A program made the translations under genes and the position numbers. The notes beneath the pieces are model-generated. The model did no database searches and had not been told where the DNA came from. It was given only the letters and a program-made list of their open reading frames with translations. This document shows, in pieces, positions 27,567 to 35,504 of a stretch of DNA of 64,000 bases (position 1 is its first letter; each line of letters starts with the position of its first letter). This DNA comes from Chitinophagales bacterium (GTDB taxonomy: Bacteria; Bacteroidota; Bacteroidia; Chitinophagales; Chitinophagaceae): assembly GCA_017303415.1 (NCBI GenBank), contig JAFLBJ010000002.1, positions 250,001 through 314,000 on the forward strand, written 5' to 3'.

Positions 27567-28966
27567 AAATAGCATTTCACGGTGCGGCAAGAAGTGTTAC
27601 CGGATCCAAACACCTGGTGACCCTAAAGAATGGGAAGAAGATACTCCTGGATTGTGGTATGTTTCAGGGAATGGGAAAAGATACCATTGGCTTAAACAGT
27701 CATTTCGGTTTCGAACCTTCCGAGGTGGATGTGATGGTGCTTTCACATGCGCATATTGATCACAGTGGGCTTATTCCCAAATTGGTCAAAGAGGGATATA
27801 AAGGAAAAATTTATTGTACACCTGCTACCAAGGACCTGGCTACCGTACTGCTCGAAGATTCTGCCGAGATCCAGGAAGGCGATGTGCGGTATGTGAACAA
27901 GAAAAGGGCCAGTGAGGGTTTGCCTTACATCCGGCCTCTTTATACCGTAGAGGATGCCAAAAAAGCGGCAGACCACCTTATTCCGATTGCCTATGATAAA
28001 TGGACAACCATTGACCCCGATGTAGAGTTATTATTTACAGATGCGGGGCATATCATCGGGAGCGCCTGTGTCCATTTAAGGTTAAAAGAAAATGGAAATA
28101 TTCGCACGCTGACCTTTAGTGGGGATGTGGGCAGGTACAGAGATGTCATTCTTAAATCACCCGATGAATTTCCGCAGGCGGACTATATCATTCTGGAATC
28201 CACCTATGGCAATAAGCTGCATGACATGCATATCACCACCCCGGATCAGTTATTACAATGGGTGGAGAATACCTGTGTAAAAAAGAAGGGTAAACTCATC
28301 ATACCCGCTTTTAGCGTGGGTCGTACCCAGGAGATCCTGTATGCCCTTAATCAATTGGAATTGGAGAACCGGCTGCCCGACCTGGACTATTTTGTAGACA
28401 GTCCACTAAGTATTGAAGCAACCGAGATCGTAAAAAAATATCCGGATTACTTTAACCGGACCATTCAAAACGTTTTAAAGAATGATCAGGATCCTTTTCA
28501 TTTCAAAGGGTTAAGATATGTGAAGTCCGTAGAGCAAAGCAAGATGCTCAATTTTCGGAATGAGCCTTGTGTGATCATATCGGCGAGTGGAATGGCCGAG
28601 GCCGGGCGTGTCAAACATCATATTAGTAATAATGTTGAGAACAGCCGTAATTCCATTTTGATGACCGGATATTGCGAACCCCATTCACTGGGTGCCCGTT
28701 TGCAATCCGGGAATAAGGAGGTTCGGATATTTGGGGTTACTCATGAGGTACATGCCGATGTGGGCGCCATCCGCAGCATGAGTGCCCATGGCGATTATGA
28801 GGATCTAAGCCAGTGGCTGGCCTGTCAGGATCCACGGTTGGTTAAGCGATTGTTTCTGGTGCATGGCGAGTTTGATGTACAGCAGGATTTCAAAAAGAGG
28901 CTATCGAAGAAGGGCTTTGCCGATGTGGAGATACCGGAGTTGCATTATGAGGTTGGGCTTGGCTGA
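27563..28966 (+). CDS. Beta-CASP metallo-beta-lactamase-fold RNase/hydrolase
   Basis: A 467-aa protein of the YSH1/CPSF-like MBL group annotated as RNA-processing exonucleases. Features: GAARSVTGSKHLV at the N-terminus, the zinc motif SHAHIDHSG, DAGHIIGSACVHL, FSGDVGRY, the beta-CASP domain (about 200-400) with IPAFSVGRTQEILY and ISASGMAEAGRVKHH, and the terminal VHGEFDVQ region. All metal ligands appear intact. It likely cleaves or trims RNA in the cytoplasm. It is the last gene of a three-gene run with the papain-like and DUF4442 genes. Confidence 0.88.
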   Translation: MKIAFHGAARSVTGSKHLVTLKNGKKILLDCGMFQGMGKDTIGLNSHFGFEPSEVDVMVLSHAHIDHSGLIPKLVKEGYKGKIYCTPATKDLATVLLEDSAEIQEGDVRYVNKKRASEGLPYIRPLYTVEDAKKAADHLIPIAYDKWTTIDPDVELLFTDAGHIIGSACVHLRLKENGNIRTLTFSGDVGRYRDVILKSPDEFPQADYIILESTYGNKLHDMHITTPDQLLQWVENTCVKKKGKLIIPAFSVGRTQEILYALNQLELENRLPDLDYFVDSPLSIEATEIVKKYPDYFNRTIQNVLKNDQDPFHFKGLRYVKSVEQSKMLNFRNEPCVIISASGMAEAGRVKHHISNNVENSRNSILMTGYCEPHSLGARLQSGNKEVRIFGVTHEVHADVGAIRSMSAHGDYEDLSQWLACQDPRLVKRLFLVHGEFDVQQDFKKRLSKKGFADVEIPELHYEVGLG

Positions 28967-28973
28967 TTCTCTT

Positions 28974-29032
28974 AAACCACAGAGGCACAGAGAATTATTT
29001 TAACTCCTTGTAACTCCGTGTATTTGTGGTTT
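28974..29032. repeat. Interspersed inverted repeat of the 'ACCACAGAGGCACAGAG' type
   Basis: Arms 28974-28992 and 29014-29032 are inverted copies with about 14 of 19 positions matching, including a perfect outer AAACCACA/TGTGGTTT. Sequences like ACCACAGAGGCACAGAG occur as dispersed intergenic repeats in many bacterial genomes. It sits just behind the beta-CASP gene and may help end its transcript. A short related stretch (TACACAGAATACACAGC) occurs near 61658. Confidence 0.65.
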
Positions 29033-29119
29033 AGTCTTTCCCTAACAGCGCTTTCACATTTCCTTAGTAAACCCGGCCTGTTAATTTCCGTTTAAGAGGT
29101 GTACCAAAAACGGAAGATC

Positions 29120-29692
29120 ATGAAAAACATATATTGGAATTGGGCCGGTGGGTTGATGATCGCTGCATTGGTGATGACAGGATGCGCCGCACCCGCTCAT
29201 ATTGAAAAAGACGATACCGTCAACTTCAACGAATACCGCTCATTTGGATGGTTAGAGTCCTCCAAGGACAAAAAGAACAGTTTGACGGAGAAAAGGATCA
29301 GAGAGGCGGTTACAGCAGAATTAATTAAAGCCGGCTGGAAACAGAATGAACGCCGGCCAGATGTGTACCTCAACTATGATGTGGTAGTGGAGAGAAATAC
29401 CCGCGAGTCCAGCGATCCCCTTTATTCCACACCAACCACACGTTATCTCTATAATCCCTATACAAGAAGGGTAGTGGCAGTGTATTATCCTTCCCGGTTC
29501 ATGGGATATGACCGTCGCGAACAGACTATACGTGAAGGAACCGTGACGATCAGTATGATCGATGCGGAAAGCGATAAAGTTGTTTGGCAGGGATGGACAA
29601 CCGATGAGGTAAACAGCCGGAACCTGACCAGTAAGGAGATCAATGCCGCGGTGCGGAGTATTTTCAAAAAATTCGACCTGGCTAAAAAATAG
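29120..29692 (+). CDS. DUF4136-family lipoprotein
   Basis: A 190-aa protein with a lipoprotein signal: hydrophobic GGLMIAALVMTGC with a good lipobox (MTGC). The mature part matches the DUF4136 pattern: FNEYRSFGWLES, RIREAVTAELIKAGWKQNERRPDVYLNYD, EGTVTISMIDAESDKVVWQGWTTDEV and a C-terminal INAAVRSIFKKF. The start at 29120 gives a standard signal peptide; 29099 would add seven charged residues. It is probably outer-membrane-attached; function is unknown. Confidence 0.85.
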   Translation: MKNIYWNWAGGLMIAALVMTGCAAPAHIEKDDTVNFNEYRSFGWLESSKDKKNSLTEKRIREAVTAELIKAGWKQNERRPDVYLNYDVVVERNTRESSDPLYSTPTTRYLYNPYTRRVVAVYYPSRFMGYDRREQTIREGTVTISMIDAESDKVVWQGWTTDEVNSRNLTSKEINAAVRSIFKKFDLAKK

Positions 29693-29765
29693 TGTTACCC
29701 ATCCCCCGGGATGTTTTTAGCTGGAAAACAAGATATACTGTATAGGACGGTTTGGAAGATCCACC

Positions 29766-29793
29766 ATCCCCCCGCCAAGGCGGGGGGATTTTT
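29766..29793 (+). terminator. Strong rho-independent terminator after the DUF4136 gene
   Basis: A perfect 11-bp stem ATCCCCCCGCC/GGCGGGGGGAT with an AA loop is followed by a short T run, 74 nt after the stop codon. Confidence 0.88.
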
Positions 29794-29876
29794 ATGATTG
29801 AACCTTTGGATACCCCCTGCCTGCTTTACTCCTTCTGTTACAGGAAATTAGGGGGCAACAAATTCCCAAAAACATT

Positions 29877-29907
29877 TTGAAAAAACAGAAACAAACCCCT
29901 ATCTTTG
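29877..29907 (+). promoter_or_regulatory. Promoter of tRNA-Glu
   Basis: TTG at 29877-29879 and TATCTTTG at 29900-29907 (exact TAnnTTTG) are separated by 20 nt, matching the Bacteroidota housekeeping promoter. It is 13 nt before the mature tRNA. Confidence 0.75.
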
Positions 29908-29920
29908 CCGTCCCAAAAAC

Positions 29921-29992
29921 GGCCCGTTCGTCTAAGGGCTAGGACACCACCCTTTCACGGTGGTGATACGGGTTCGAATCCCGTACGGGCTA
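29921..29992 (+). tRNA. tRNA-Glu (UUC anticodon)
   Basis: A cloverleaf can be drawn: acceptor GGCCCGT pairs with ACGGGCT (one G-U), the D-arm is GTCTAAGGGCTAGGAC, the anticodon stem CCACC/GGTGG encloses loop CTTTCAC with anticodon TTC, and the T-arm is CGGG-TTCGAAT-CCCG. The discriminator is A and CCA is not encoded. The sequence closely follows bacterial tRNA-Glu. It lies between the DUF4136 gene and the 3' end of the convergent LuxR-type gene. Confidence 0.96.
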
Positions 29993-30023
29993 CAAAACCT
30001 CAGGCAACTGAGGTTTTTGCTTT

Positions 30024-30584
30024 TCAGGCAGGTCCGGAACTGGCATCCCTCATTTTAGAAATAAGTTCTGCCGTGTTTTTAGCCTTGAATTTCCGCTTCA
30101 GGTTTTTTTTATGTGTGATCACCGTGGTTTCGCTGATATAGAGTTTGGCCGCGATCTCCTTGGCACAGTATCCCTTTGAGAGCAGGGTGAGTACGTCTTT
30201 TTCCCGGCGGGTGGGATTTCCCGGATCTTTTTCACTCCAATTTGTATAGCCGGTTTCGGTTTGTTTAGATGCCCCGTTTTTTTGATGGGGGACAGATTCA
30301 TCCCGGACGGTCCGGATCACCAATTCAGGTAATTTTTCAATCAGGTAAAACAGGCAGTTATACAATTGCTCATTTTGTTCTTCCAGTTCATTTACCCGCT
30401 GACGGATACGCGTAAGCGAAATGGAAGGAGCGGCACCCGCATTAAAAGGAGGTTCATCCAACATGGAGGATGGCAGGGTCACCCTTTCTGAACGATGACC
30501 AAGAAGATCCTGGAAGTCCCTGTCCCAGGTCTCTTTAATGGCAAGTTTAATTTGGTCGAGAATGACCGTATTCCCAGGAATCAT
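30024..30584 (-). CDS. LuxR-type HTH regulator, candidate controller of the eCIS operon
   Basis: A 186-aa protein. The C-terminal 60 residues form a LuxR/GerE helix-turn-helix: TRREKDVLTLLSKGYCAKEIA followed by AAKLYISETTVITHKKNLKRK. The N-terminal part has no receiver or sensor domain that I recognise; residues about 58-88 look like a short coiled coil (RIRQRVNELEEQNEQLYN). The gene is divergent from the injection-system operon with 285 nt between the starts, containing a 16-bp palindrome. Such placement usually means control of the neighbouring operon and of itself; direct evidence is lacking. Phosphorylation control is unlikely without a receiver domain. Confidence 0.85.
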   Translation of the reverse strand: MIPGNTVILDQIKLAIKETWDRDFQDLLGHRSERVTLPSSMLDEPPFNAGAAPSISLTRIRQRVNELEEQNEQLYNCLFYLIEKLPELVIRTVRDESVPHQKNGASKQTETGYTNWSEKDPGNPTRREKDVLTLLSKGYCAKEIAAKLYISETTVITHKKNLKRKFKAKNTAELISKMRDASSGPA

Positions 30585-30733
30585 ACTCCAGGTTTTGTTT
30601 CAATGATTAATCAAATTTCTAATCCCGGGCCTTAAATGGATTTCATAGAATGAACTGCCTGTGGTGAGGAGTGAGACTTGCTTCTTCTAAATTAGAGGAA
30701 TTTATATTTCCCTCCTTCTTCCTGTGGATAAAA

Positions 30734-30749
30734 TCCTCATTAATGAGGA
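30734..30749. promoter_or_regulatory. 16-bp perfect palindrome, candidate operator
   Basis: TCCTCATTAATGAGGA reads the same on both strands and lies in the divergent region between the LuxR-type gene and the eCIS operon, about 80 nt upstream of the eCIS promoter. LuxR/GerE dimers bind palindromes of this size. A looser symmetric stretch (GAGGAATTTATATTTCCCTC) lies about 40 nt to the left. The rest of 30585-30826 shows no gene. Confidence 0.5.
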
Positions 30750-30826
30750 GATGTATACCGGAAAATACTACTTACAGGGTATGTAATTCTACCCATTGTT
30801 TACAATTATTTCATGATAAATGGGGA

Positions 30827-30858
30827 TTGTCTTTACCCTGTTTTGTCGAATACATTTG
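30827..30858 (+). promoter_or_regulatory. Promoter of the eCIS operon
   Basis: TTG (30827-30829), 21 nt, then TACATTTG (30851-30858, exact TAnnTTTG). Initiation near 30865 would leave only about 5 nt before the ATG at 30870, or about 26 nt before the ATG at 30891. This rules out the longer upstream start at 30813 for the first gene. Confidence 0.7.
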
Positions 30859-30869
30859 GAATCAGCAAT

Positions 30870-31136
30870 ATGCCATCGATAAAAGGAATAATGGAAGGTC
30901 AAAAAGGCAAGGTTCCGGTAGCCGTGGTGGAAGCCATATCCAGGGATAAGGAGAATGCCATTCGATCTGTGATCGACAAAGAAGTTATTCGCCGGTTGCG
31001 CATTCAGAATAAAAAATTATTGGAACAGGTCTCCCGGCATAAAGAAGAATTGCGATCGAATCAGGAACGAAATGCACACTTACTGGATCAGGTAAACGAA
31101 ATGCTTAAACTCTTGAAAAGTAATACCAAGGCATGA
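30870..31136 (+). CDS. Small coiled-coil protein, first gene of the eCIS operon
   Basis: An 88-aa (or 81-aa if started at 30891, MEGQKGKVPV) charged protein. Residues about 30-88 are predicted by eye to be helical and heptad-like (VIDKEVIRRLRIQNKKLLEQV, quoted as IRRLRIQNKKLLEQV, then HLLDQVNEMLKLLKS). No family recognised. It overlaps the Pvc16-like gene by 4 nt, so it is part of the operon. It could be an assembly chaperone, adaptor or regulator. The start is uncertain: the promoter lies within a longer possible frame, which favours 30870 or 30891. Confidence 0.65.
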   Translation: MPSIKGIMEGQKGKVPVAVVEAISRDKENAIRSVIDKEVIRRLRIQNKKLLEQVSRHKEELRSNQERNAHLLDQVNEMLKLLKSNTKA

Positions 31137-31744
31137 CGGAAACAACATTGAGCTTTTTAAGCGCGCAGCTTAACAATTTTATTTTTCTTAAAGACCCGCT
31201 TAATTCTGCGGGTGCCCTGAATTCGCCAGTGGTATTGGACTCCATTGTGAACCAGAAAAATGAGCCCTTGCATACCGGGGGCGATTTTGTTTTCATGAAC
31301 CTGGTCAATATTGAAGAAGAAACGGTGGGCAAATCCCAGTTACCCTATTTAAGGACGGCGGATGATAAACTGAATGTACAGAACCCAGACATCAAACTGA
31401 ACCTGTATGTTCAGTTTTCCGCTTTTTCTGATTTGTCTACAGGAGGGCAAAACCCATATTCCCGTGCACTGAAATTGCTTGATCAGGTCATTCTTTTCTT
31501 TCAATTCAGAAACGTTTTTAATGCAAGCCATTATCCGGTGCTGGCAGCAGCCGGTATGGACAAGATCATTGTTGAACCGATCAGTCTCACTTTCGAACAG
31601 CTCAACCATTTATGGGCCACCCTGGGGGCAAAATACCTTCCCTCTGTTTTATATAAGATCAGGACATTAACATTCCGCGAAACCGGAATCACGCCGGAAC
31701 AACCTCTTATCCGGGAGGTGGTGGCACAAGATTCTGCCATATGA
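31133..31744 (+). CDS. DUF4255 protein, Pvc16/Afp16-like tube terminator or cap
   Basis: A 203-aa protein of the DUF4255 (Pvc16 N-terminal) family, which caps the distal end of the inner tube and sheath in eCIS particles and ends their polymerisation. The pattern is clear: VNIEEETVGK, NPDIKLNLYVQFSAF, PYSRALKLLDQVILFFQ, then LTFEQLNHLWATLGAKYLP and SVLYKIRTLTF. It overlaps both neighbours by 4 nt. In PVC and AFP loci this gene is the last one; here it sits at the front, as in several Bacteroidota loci. Confidence 0.88.
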   Translation: MTETTLSFLSAQLNNFIFLKDPLNSAGALNSPVVLDSIVNQKNEPLHTGGDFVFMNLVNIEEETVGKSQLPYLRTADDKLNVQNPDIKLNLYVQFSAFSDLSTGGQNPYSRALKLLDQVILFFQFRNVFNASHYPVLAAAGMDKIIVEPISLTFEQLNHLWATLGAKYLPSVLYKIRTLTFRETGITPEQPLIREVVAQDSAI

Positions 31745-32796
31745 TCCGCCGGGGGTTTACCATATTATTCAATATTAAGCTCGAAGCCAGTTACTATTTT
31801 GGACAGGAGCCTTTTGCGGAGCTGGATATCATTCCAACCGATGAGACCCGGCGCGTAATGGATAAATACCGCTTATTGCACAAGTTGGTTGACAACGGGG
31901 TGATTGTTTTGTATGAAAATGACGGGCCGGGAAGTGTGGTGCCTATTTACCCGATTCCGGTAGCAGAGACCTTTAATTTTTTCCTCCGGGTCAGCAATCC
32001 CTCCTTTTGGATGTATGCCGATGTAAGGGGATGGAAAAAGGATAGCGTCTTCCTGTTGACCAATCCTTCCTTCAATTCAGTTGCCAATCAGGTATTGATA
32101 CCTGCTGCTCCGCTGATCAACCCCATTGCCGCCTTTCCGATGAATTTCAGGTATCAAGTCACTTTACAAGCTGTATCCGGTCTGGTGGAGGTAAGAAATT
32201 CTGCAGGGCTATTAGTTCGCACTTACCTCGTCCGGCCCCTTGATCCGGCTGAACCGGCAGGGACCAGTATGGAAGTACCGGTTGACCTCACAGGGTTCAA
32301 AGAAGGTGTGTACCAGGTTCGGTATGTGAATAGCGGGGGTACTACGAATGAAAATGTTTTCTGCTCACCCAATCATAGCTCCGATAACCTGGCCGTGTTG
32401 CAAATGAATTATCAGACCGGCGCCTGGACCGGGGCCAATCCGGATCAACAATACCTGATCCGAATCGGTCACCGACAATCAAATTGGTTCTATGATATTC
32501 ATATCCGTGACAATACCACCCTTGGATTACTGGCCAATGACCTGGCCATTCAGCATTTACCAGCCGGAGAACCACCCGTTGTATTCAATGCCATTCCTGC
32601 CTCTATTCCGCCTACCAATGATTACGTGCGTTTTCAATCGGCCGCCCAGGTGAACCATTGGAAAAGGCCTTTTCAGTTCAGACTGACCAATGGAGCCGGA
32701 ACAAAGACCTATGTAGATGTACTGCCTCTCCCAGGCCCGCATGAAGTACAATGGGATGCCATCAATTTGTTTACCAACATTATCGTGAATATTTAA
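31741..32796 (+). CDS. eCIS operon protein of unknown function (351 aa)
   Basis: I do not recognise this protein. It has no signal peptide and appears beta-rich. An N-terminal part (about 1-115) contains FTILFNIKLEASYYFGQEPF and FNFFLRVSNPSFWMYADV. A middle beta-sandwich-like part (about 135-220) includes FKEGVYQVRYVNSGG. A C-terminal part resembles the middle one (LIRIGHRQSNWFYDIHIRD, RPFQFRLTNGAGTKTYVD). It overlaps the DUF4255 gene by 4 nt and precedes the sheath gene by 29 nt, so it is surely part of the system. A cap-associated or particle-surface protein is a guess from position. Confidence 0.6.
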   Translation: MIRRGFTILFNIKLEASYYFGQEPFAELDIIPTDETRRVMDKYRLLHKLVDNGVIVLYENDGPGSVVPIYPIPVAETFNFFLRVSNPSFWMYADVRGWKKDSVFLLTNPSFNSVANQVLIPAAPLINPIAAFPMNFRYQVTLQAVSGLVEVRNSAGLLVRTYLVRPLDPAEPAGTSMEVPVDLTGFKEGVYQVRYVNSGGTTNENVFCSPNHSSDNLAVLQMNYQTGAWTGANPDQQYLIRIGHRQSNWFYDIHIRDNTTLGLLANDLAIQHLPAGEPPVVFNAIPASIPPTNDYVRFQSAAQVNHWKRPFQFRLTNGAGTKTYVDVLPLPGPHEVQWDAINLFTNIIVNI

Positions 32797-32825
32797 AACA
32801 TTCCTCATTTCAAAACACTACCAGT

Positions 32826-35033
32826 ATGAATTATACCGCATTAAAAACCCCGGGAGTTTATGTAAACGAGATCTCGATATTCCCGCCTTCGGTGGCCCAG
32901 GTACCAACGGCCATACCAGCGTTTATCGGGTATACGGAAAGACGCGTTGATGAAAATGGCGAGTCGCTCCATATGAAGCCAAAGAAAATCAGTTCGTTTG
33001 TTGAATTCCAGCTACTATTTGGTGGGGCACCTCCTGTAGATTTTTCCAAGATCGAATTGGATGCCTCCGGTCAGGTAGTGAAGGTAGAAAGCACACAGAG
33101 CTTCTACCTCAGTGATTCGCTGCAAATGTTCTTTGCCAACGGCGGAGGGGAATGTTATATCATTTCAGTGGGGGACTATACCGGTGGTTCGGTTCAATTG
33201 GGAACTGTTTCCCCGGCTACCGGTTTGTTGGGCGGATTGGAAACATTAACGGAAGTAGATGAACCAACGATGATCGTTTCCCCGGATGCGGTTTCTCTGT
33301 CAGGCATGGGGCTCTATTCTTTTCAACAAGCAGCATTGAGCCAGTGTGGTAAGTTGATGGACCGGGTAGGTGTTTTTGATCTGTTATATACAGAAACCAA
33401 ATCACAACTAAGTGCCAAGGTCGATGAGTTTAGGAATCAGATAGGAATGAGTAATCTGAAGTATGGGGCTGTATATGCTCCGTGGCTTAAAACCGATATT
33501 CGCAAAGAGGTTCGTTACAAGGATATTGTTGGTAAGCTTGTAAAGGCCGGCACCAATATTCCGGCGGTTTTGAGCAACTATCTCGTGAATTTGCCTCCGG
33601 CCGACCAGGCAGCTATTCAGACGGAGCTGACCAAGTTGGATAATATAGTTGCCGACAACAAGTTCATGTATGAAACCGCGCCGCGATCGGTGGAAAATTA
33701 CCTGAATGTTTTTCCTGCTGTAGCGGGGCCAACTGGTTGGGTTGGTTCATTTTCTTCCATCGAATCGGGCTATGACGCAACAGAGGAATCTGTACTGGCC
33801 AAACTGGCAGAGGCGGATGCAGATACAAATGCCGGAACCAAATCCACAAAAACGAGTGCGGCGGCCACCGAATTTTTAAAACTAGTTCGGCAGTCTTACC
33901 AGATCGTTACGATGATCGATGATTTTTGTTTCCTCGACAATCTGTTGGGAATTAAATCGACAGCTCTCCAAACATTTGGTTTTGACCAGATCAAGTATTC
34001 CGCCAATAATGTGCCGATCGGAGGAAGCCAGTTTAACCTCAAAACAGTGGAGTTAGTAAATTATGACCTCTCTACTGTATCCAACGCAGGTGGCGTTCAA
34101 CTGGCCACCTCCTTTACATTCACTTCTGCCAATGCAGTTGGGGCTAATGCTCCTTATACCGGCTTGAATTATGAGGTCCTGACATTCGATACGCAGATAC
34201 TGGCTGCTGCTGTTGACCTTACCTTATTTCCAACTAATGTCATAGCCGGAAATGCGGTTGTCGATAATACAAACAGGATCGCCAATATGCGTGCCGCCCT
34301 GCCAAAAATAAGGGGCCTGTTCACTTACTTCAGAGGTATTCTGGAAAGTATCCTGGAATTTGGAAATGCCTATGAAAGAGCGATTGAAGACGGCGTGATA
34401 AAAATGTGGCCTTTGCTTAAAAACATTCTGGTAAGCGTTTCCAACAACCTAACCATCTTACCACCTTCAGGTGCTATGGCGGGTGTTTATGCAAGAGTGG
34501 ATAATGAGCGCGGCGTTTGGAAAGCACCTGCCAATGTCTCTCTGCTGCGTACCAAGGGCCTGACGGTAAACATCACTGATCTGACACAGGAATCAATGAA
34601 TGTGGATGTGGATTCAGGAAAATCTGTCAACGCCATCCGGGTATTCAGTGGCAAAGGGGTGATGGTATGGGGTGCACGTACCCTGGCCGGGAATGACAAT
34701 GAGTGGCGCTATGTGAGTGTACGTCGTTTTTTCAACATGGTTGAAGAGTCTGTTAAGAAAGCAACCTCCTGGGTTGTCTTTGAACCCAATGATGCCAATA
34801 CCTGGGTGAAGGTGAAGAGTATGATCGAAAATTACCTCACGCTTTTATGGCGCCAGGGTGCTTTGGCCGGGGCTAAACCAGAGGAGGCCTTCCGCGTATA
34901 TGTTGGCCTTAACCAGACCATGACCTTTGTGGATATTCTCGAAGGAAGGATGATCATCCGCATCGAAATGGCTGCCGTTCGACCAGCCGAATTCATCATC
35001 CTGGAGTTCACCCATAAGGTACAAACCTCCTGA
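32826..35033 (+). CDS. Contractile sheath protein (Pvc2/Afp2-like), enlarged
   Basis: A 735-aa sheath subunit whose helical polymer contracts to drive the tube out. The N-terminus (LKTPGVYVNEISIFPPSVAQV) and AVPAFIGYTE-like segment are the sheath signature. The C-terminal 150 residues carry the conserved core: WKAPANVSL, VWGARTLAG, YVSVRRFFNMVEESVKKATSWVVFEPND (quoted as YVSVRRFFNMVEES), and FRVYVGLNQTM. Pvc2-type sheaths are about 350 aa, so roughly 350 extra residues, around 270-530, form an insertion likely exposed on the particle surface. There is one sheath gene, not two or three as in PVC/AFP. The start at 32826 fits the family and follows the previous stop. Confidence 0.92.
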   Translation: MNYTALKTPGVYVNEISIFPPSVAQVPTAIPAFIGYTERRVDENGESLHMKPKKISSFVEFQLLFGGAPPVDFSKIELDASGQVVKVESTQSFYLSDSLQMFFANGGGECYIISVGDYTGGSVQLGTVSPATGLLGGLETLTEVDEPTMIVSPDAVSLSGMGLYSFQQAALSQCGKLMDRVGVFDLLYTETKSQLSAKVDEFRNQIGMSNLKYGAVYAPWLKTDIRKEVRYKDIVGKLVKAGTNIPAVLSNYLVNLPPADQAAIQTELTKLDNIVADNKFMYETAPRSVENYLNVFPAVAGPTGWVGSFSSIESGYDATEESVLAKLAEADADTNAGTKSTKTSAAATEFLKLVRQSYQIVTMIDDFCFLDNLLGIKSTALQTFGFDQIKYSANNVPIGGSQFNLKTVELVNYDLSTVSNAGGVQLATSFTFTSANAVGANAPYTGLNYEVLTFDTQILAAAVDLTLFPTNVIAGNAVVDNTNRIANMRAALPKIRGLFTYFRGILESILEFGNAYERAIEDGVIKMWPLLKNILVSVSNNLTILPPSGAMAGVYARVDNERGVWKAPANVSLLRTKGLTVNITDLTQESMNVDVDSGKSVNAIRVFSGKGVMVWGARTLAGNDNEWRYVSVRRFFNMVEESVKKATSWVVFEPNDANTWVKVKSMIENYLTLLWRQGALAGAKPEEAFRVYVGLNQTMTFVDILEGRMIIRIEMAAVRPAEFIILEFTHKVQTS

Positions 35034-35070
35034 TACAACCCATTTCAATCATCAATTAATATAAAAATTT

Positions 35071-35502
35071 ATGGCTAATTATCCACTGCCCGCTTTTCAT
35101 TTTGTGGTCGATTGGGGTGGCTCCAATGTCGGGTTCACCGAGATCACCGGGTTAACCTACGAAATACAGGCCATCGAATACCGCGATGGTTCTAATCCTG
35201 AATTTCATGTGACCAAGATGCCGGGCATCCAGAAATACAATAACATCACGATGAAACGCGGGGTGTTTCAAAAAGACAATGAGTTCTTTCAATGGGTGAA
35301 TACGGTGAAGATGAATACCATTGAAAGAAGGGATATCACGATCAAACTGCTCAATGAGAACCACGAGCCGGTGATGAGCTGGAAAGTAAAACAGGCATTT
35401 CCGGTAAAACTGGAAGGCCCCAGCATGAAAGCCAGTGGCAATGAGGTGGCGATCGAATCGGTTGAACTGGCCCATGAAGGTTTCACCATTGAAGCCAATT
35501 AA
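35071..35502 (+). CDS. Inner tube protein 1 (gp19/Hcp-like, Pvc1/Afp1 class)
   Basis: A 143-aa phage tail-tube family (gp19-like) protein, the major component of the hollow inner tube. The start YPLPAFHFVVDWGGSNVGFTE, the ITGLTYEIQAIEYRDG strand, MKRGVFQKDNEFFQWV, and WKVKQAFPVKLEGPSMKAS are typical. It is followed 2 nt later by a second tube-like gene. It assembles as hexamer rings; the lumen carries cargo. Confidence 0.93.
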   Translation: MANYPLPAFHFVVDWGGSNVGFTEITGLTYEIQAIEYRDGSNPEFHVTKMPGIQKYNNITMKRGVFQKDNEFFQWVNTVKMNTIERRDITIKLLNENHEPVMSWKVKQAFPVKLEGPSMKASGNEVAIESVELAHEGFTIEAN

Positions 35503-35504
35503 AC

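Noticed and set aside
29905-30141. Plus-strand frame overlapping tRNA-Glu
   Set aside because: It reads through the tRNA and the antisense of the LuxR-type gene; it is non-coding.
30813-30869. Upstream start of the first eCIS gene at 30813
   Set aside because: The TTG-N21-TACATTTG promoter lies within this extension, so the segment is probably not transcribed in the main mRNA.
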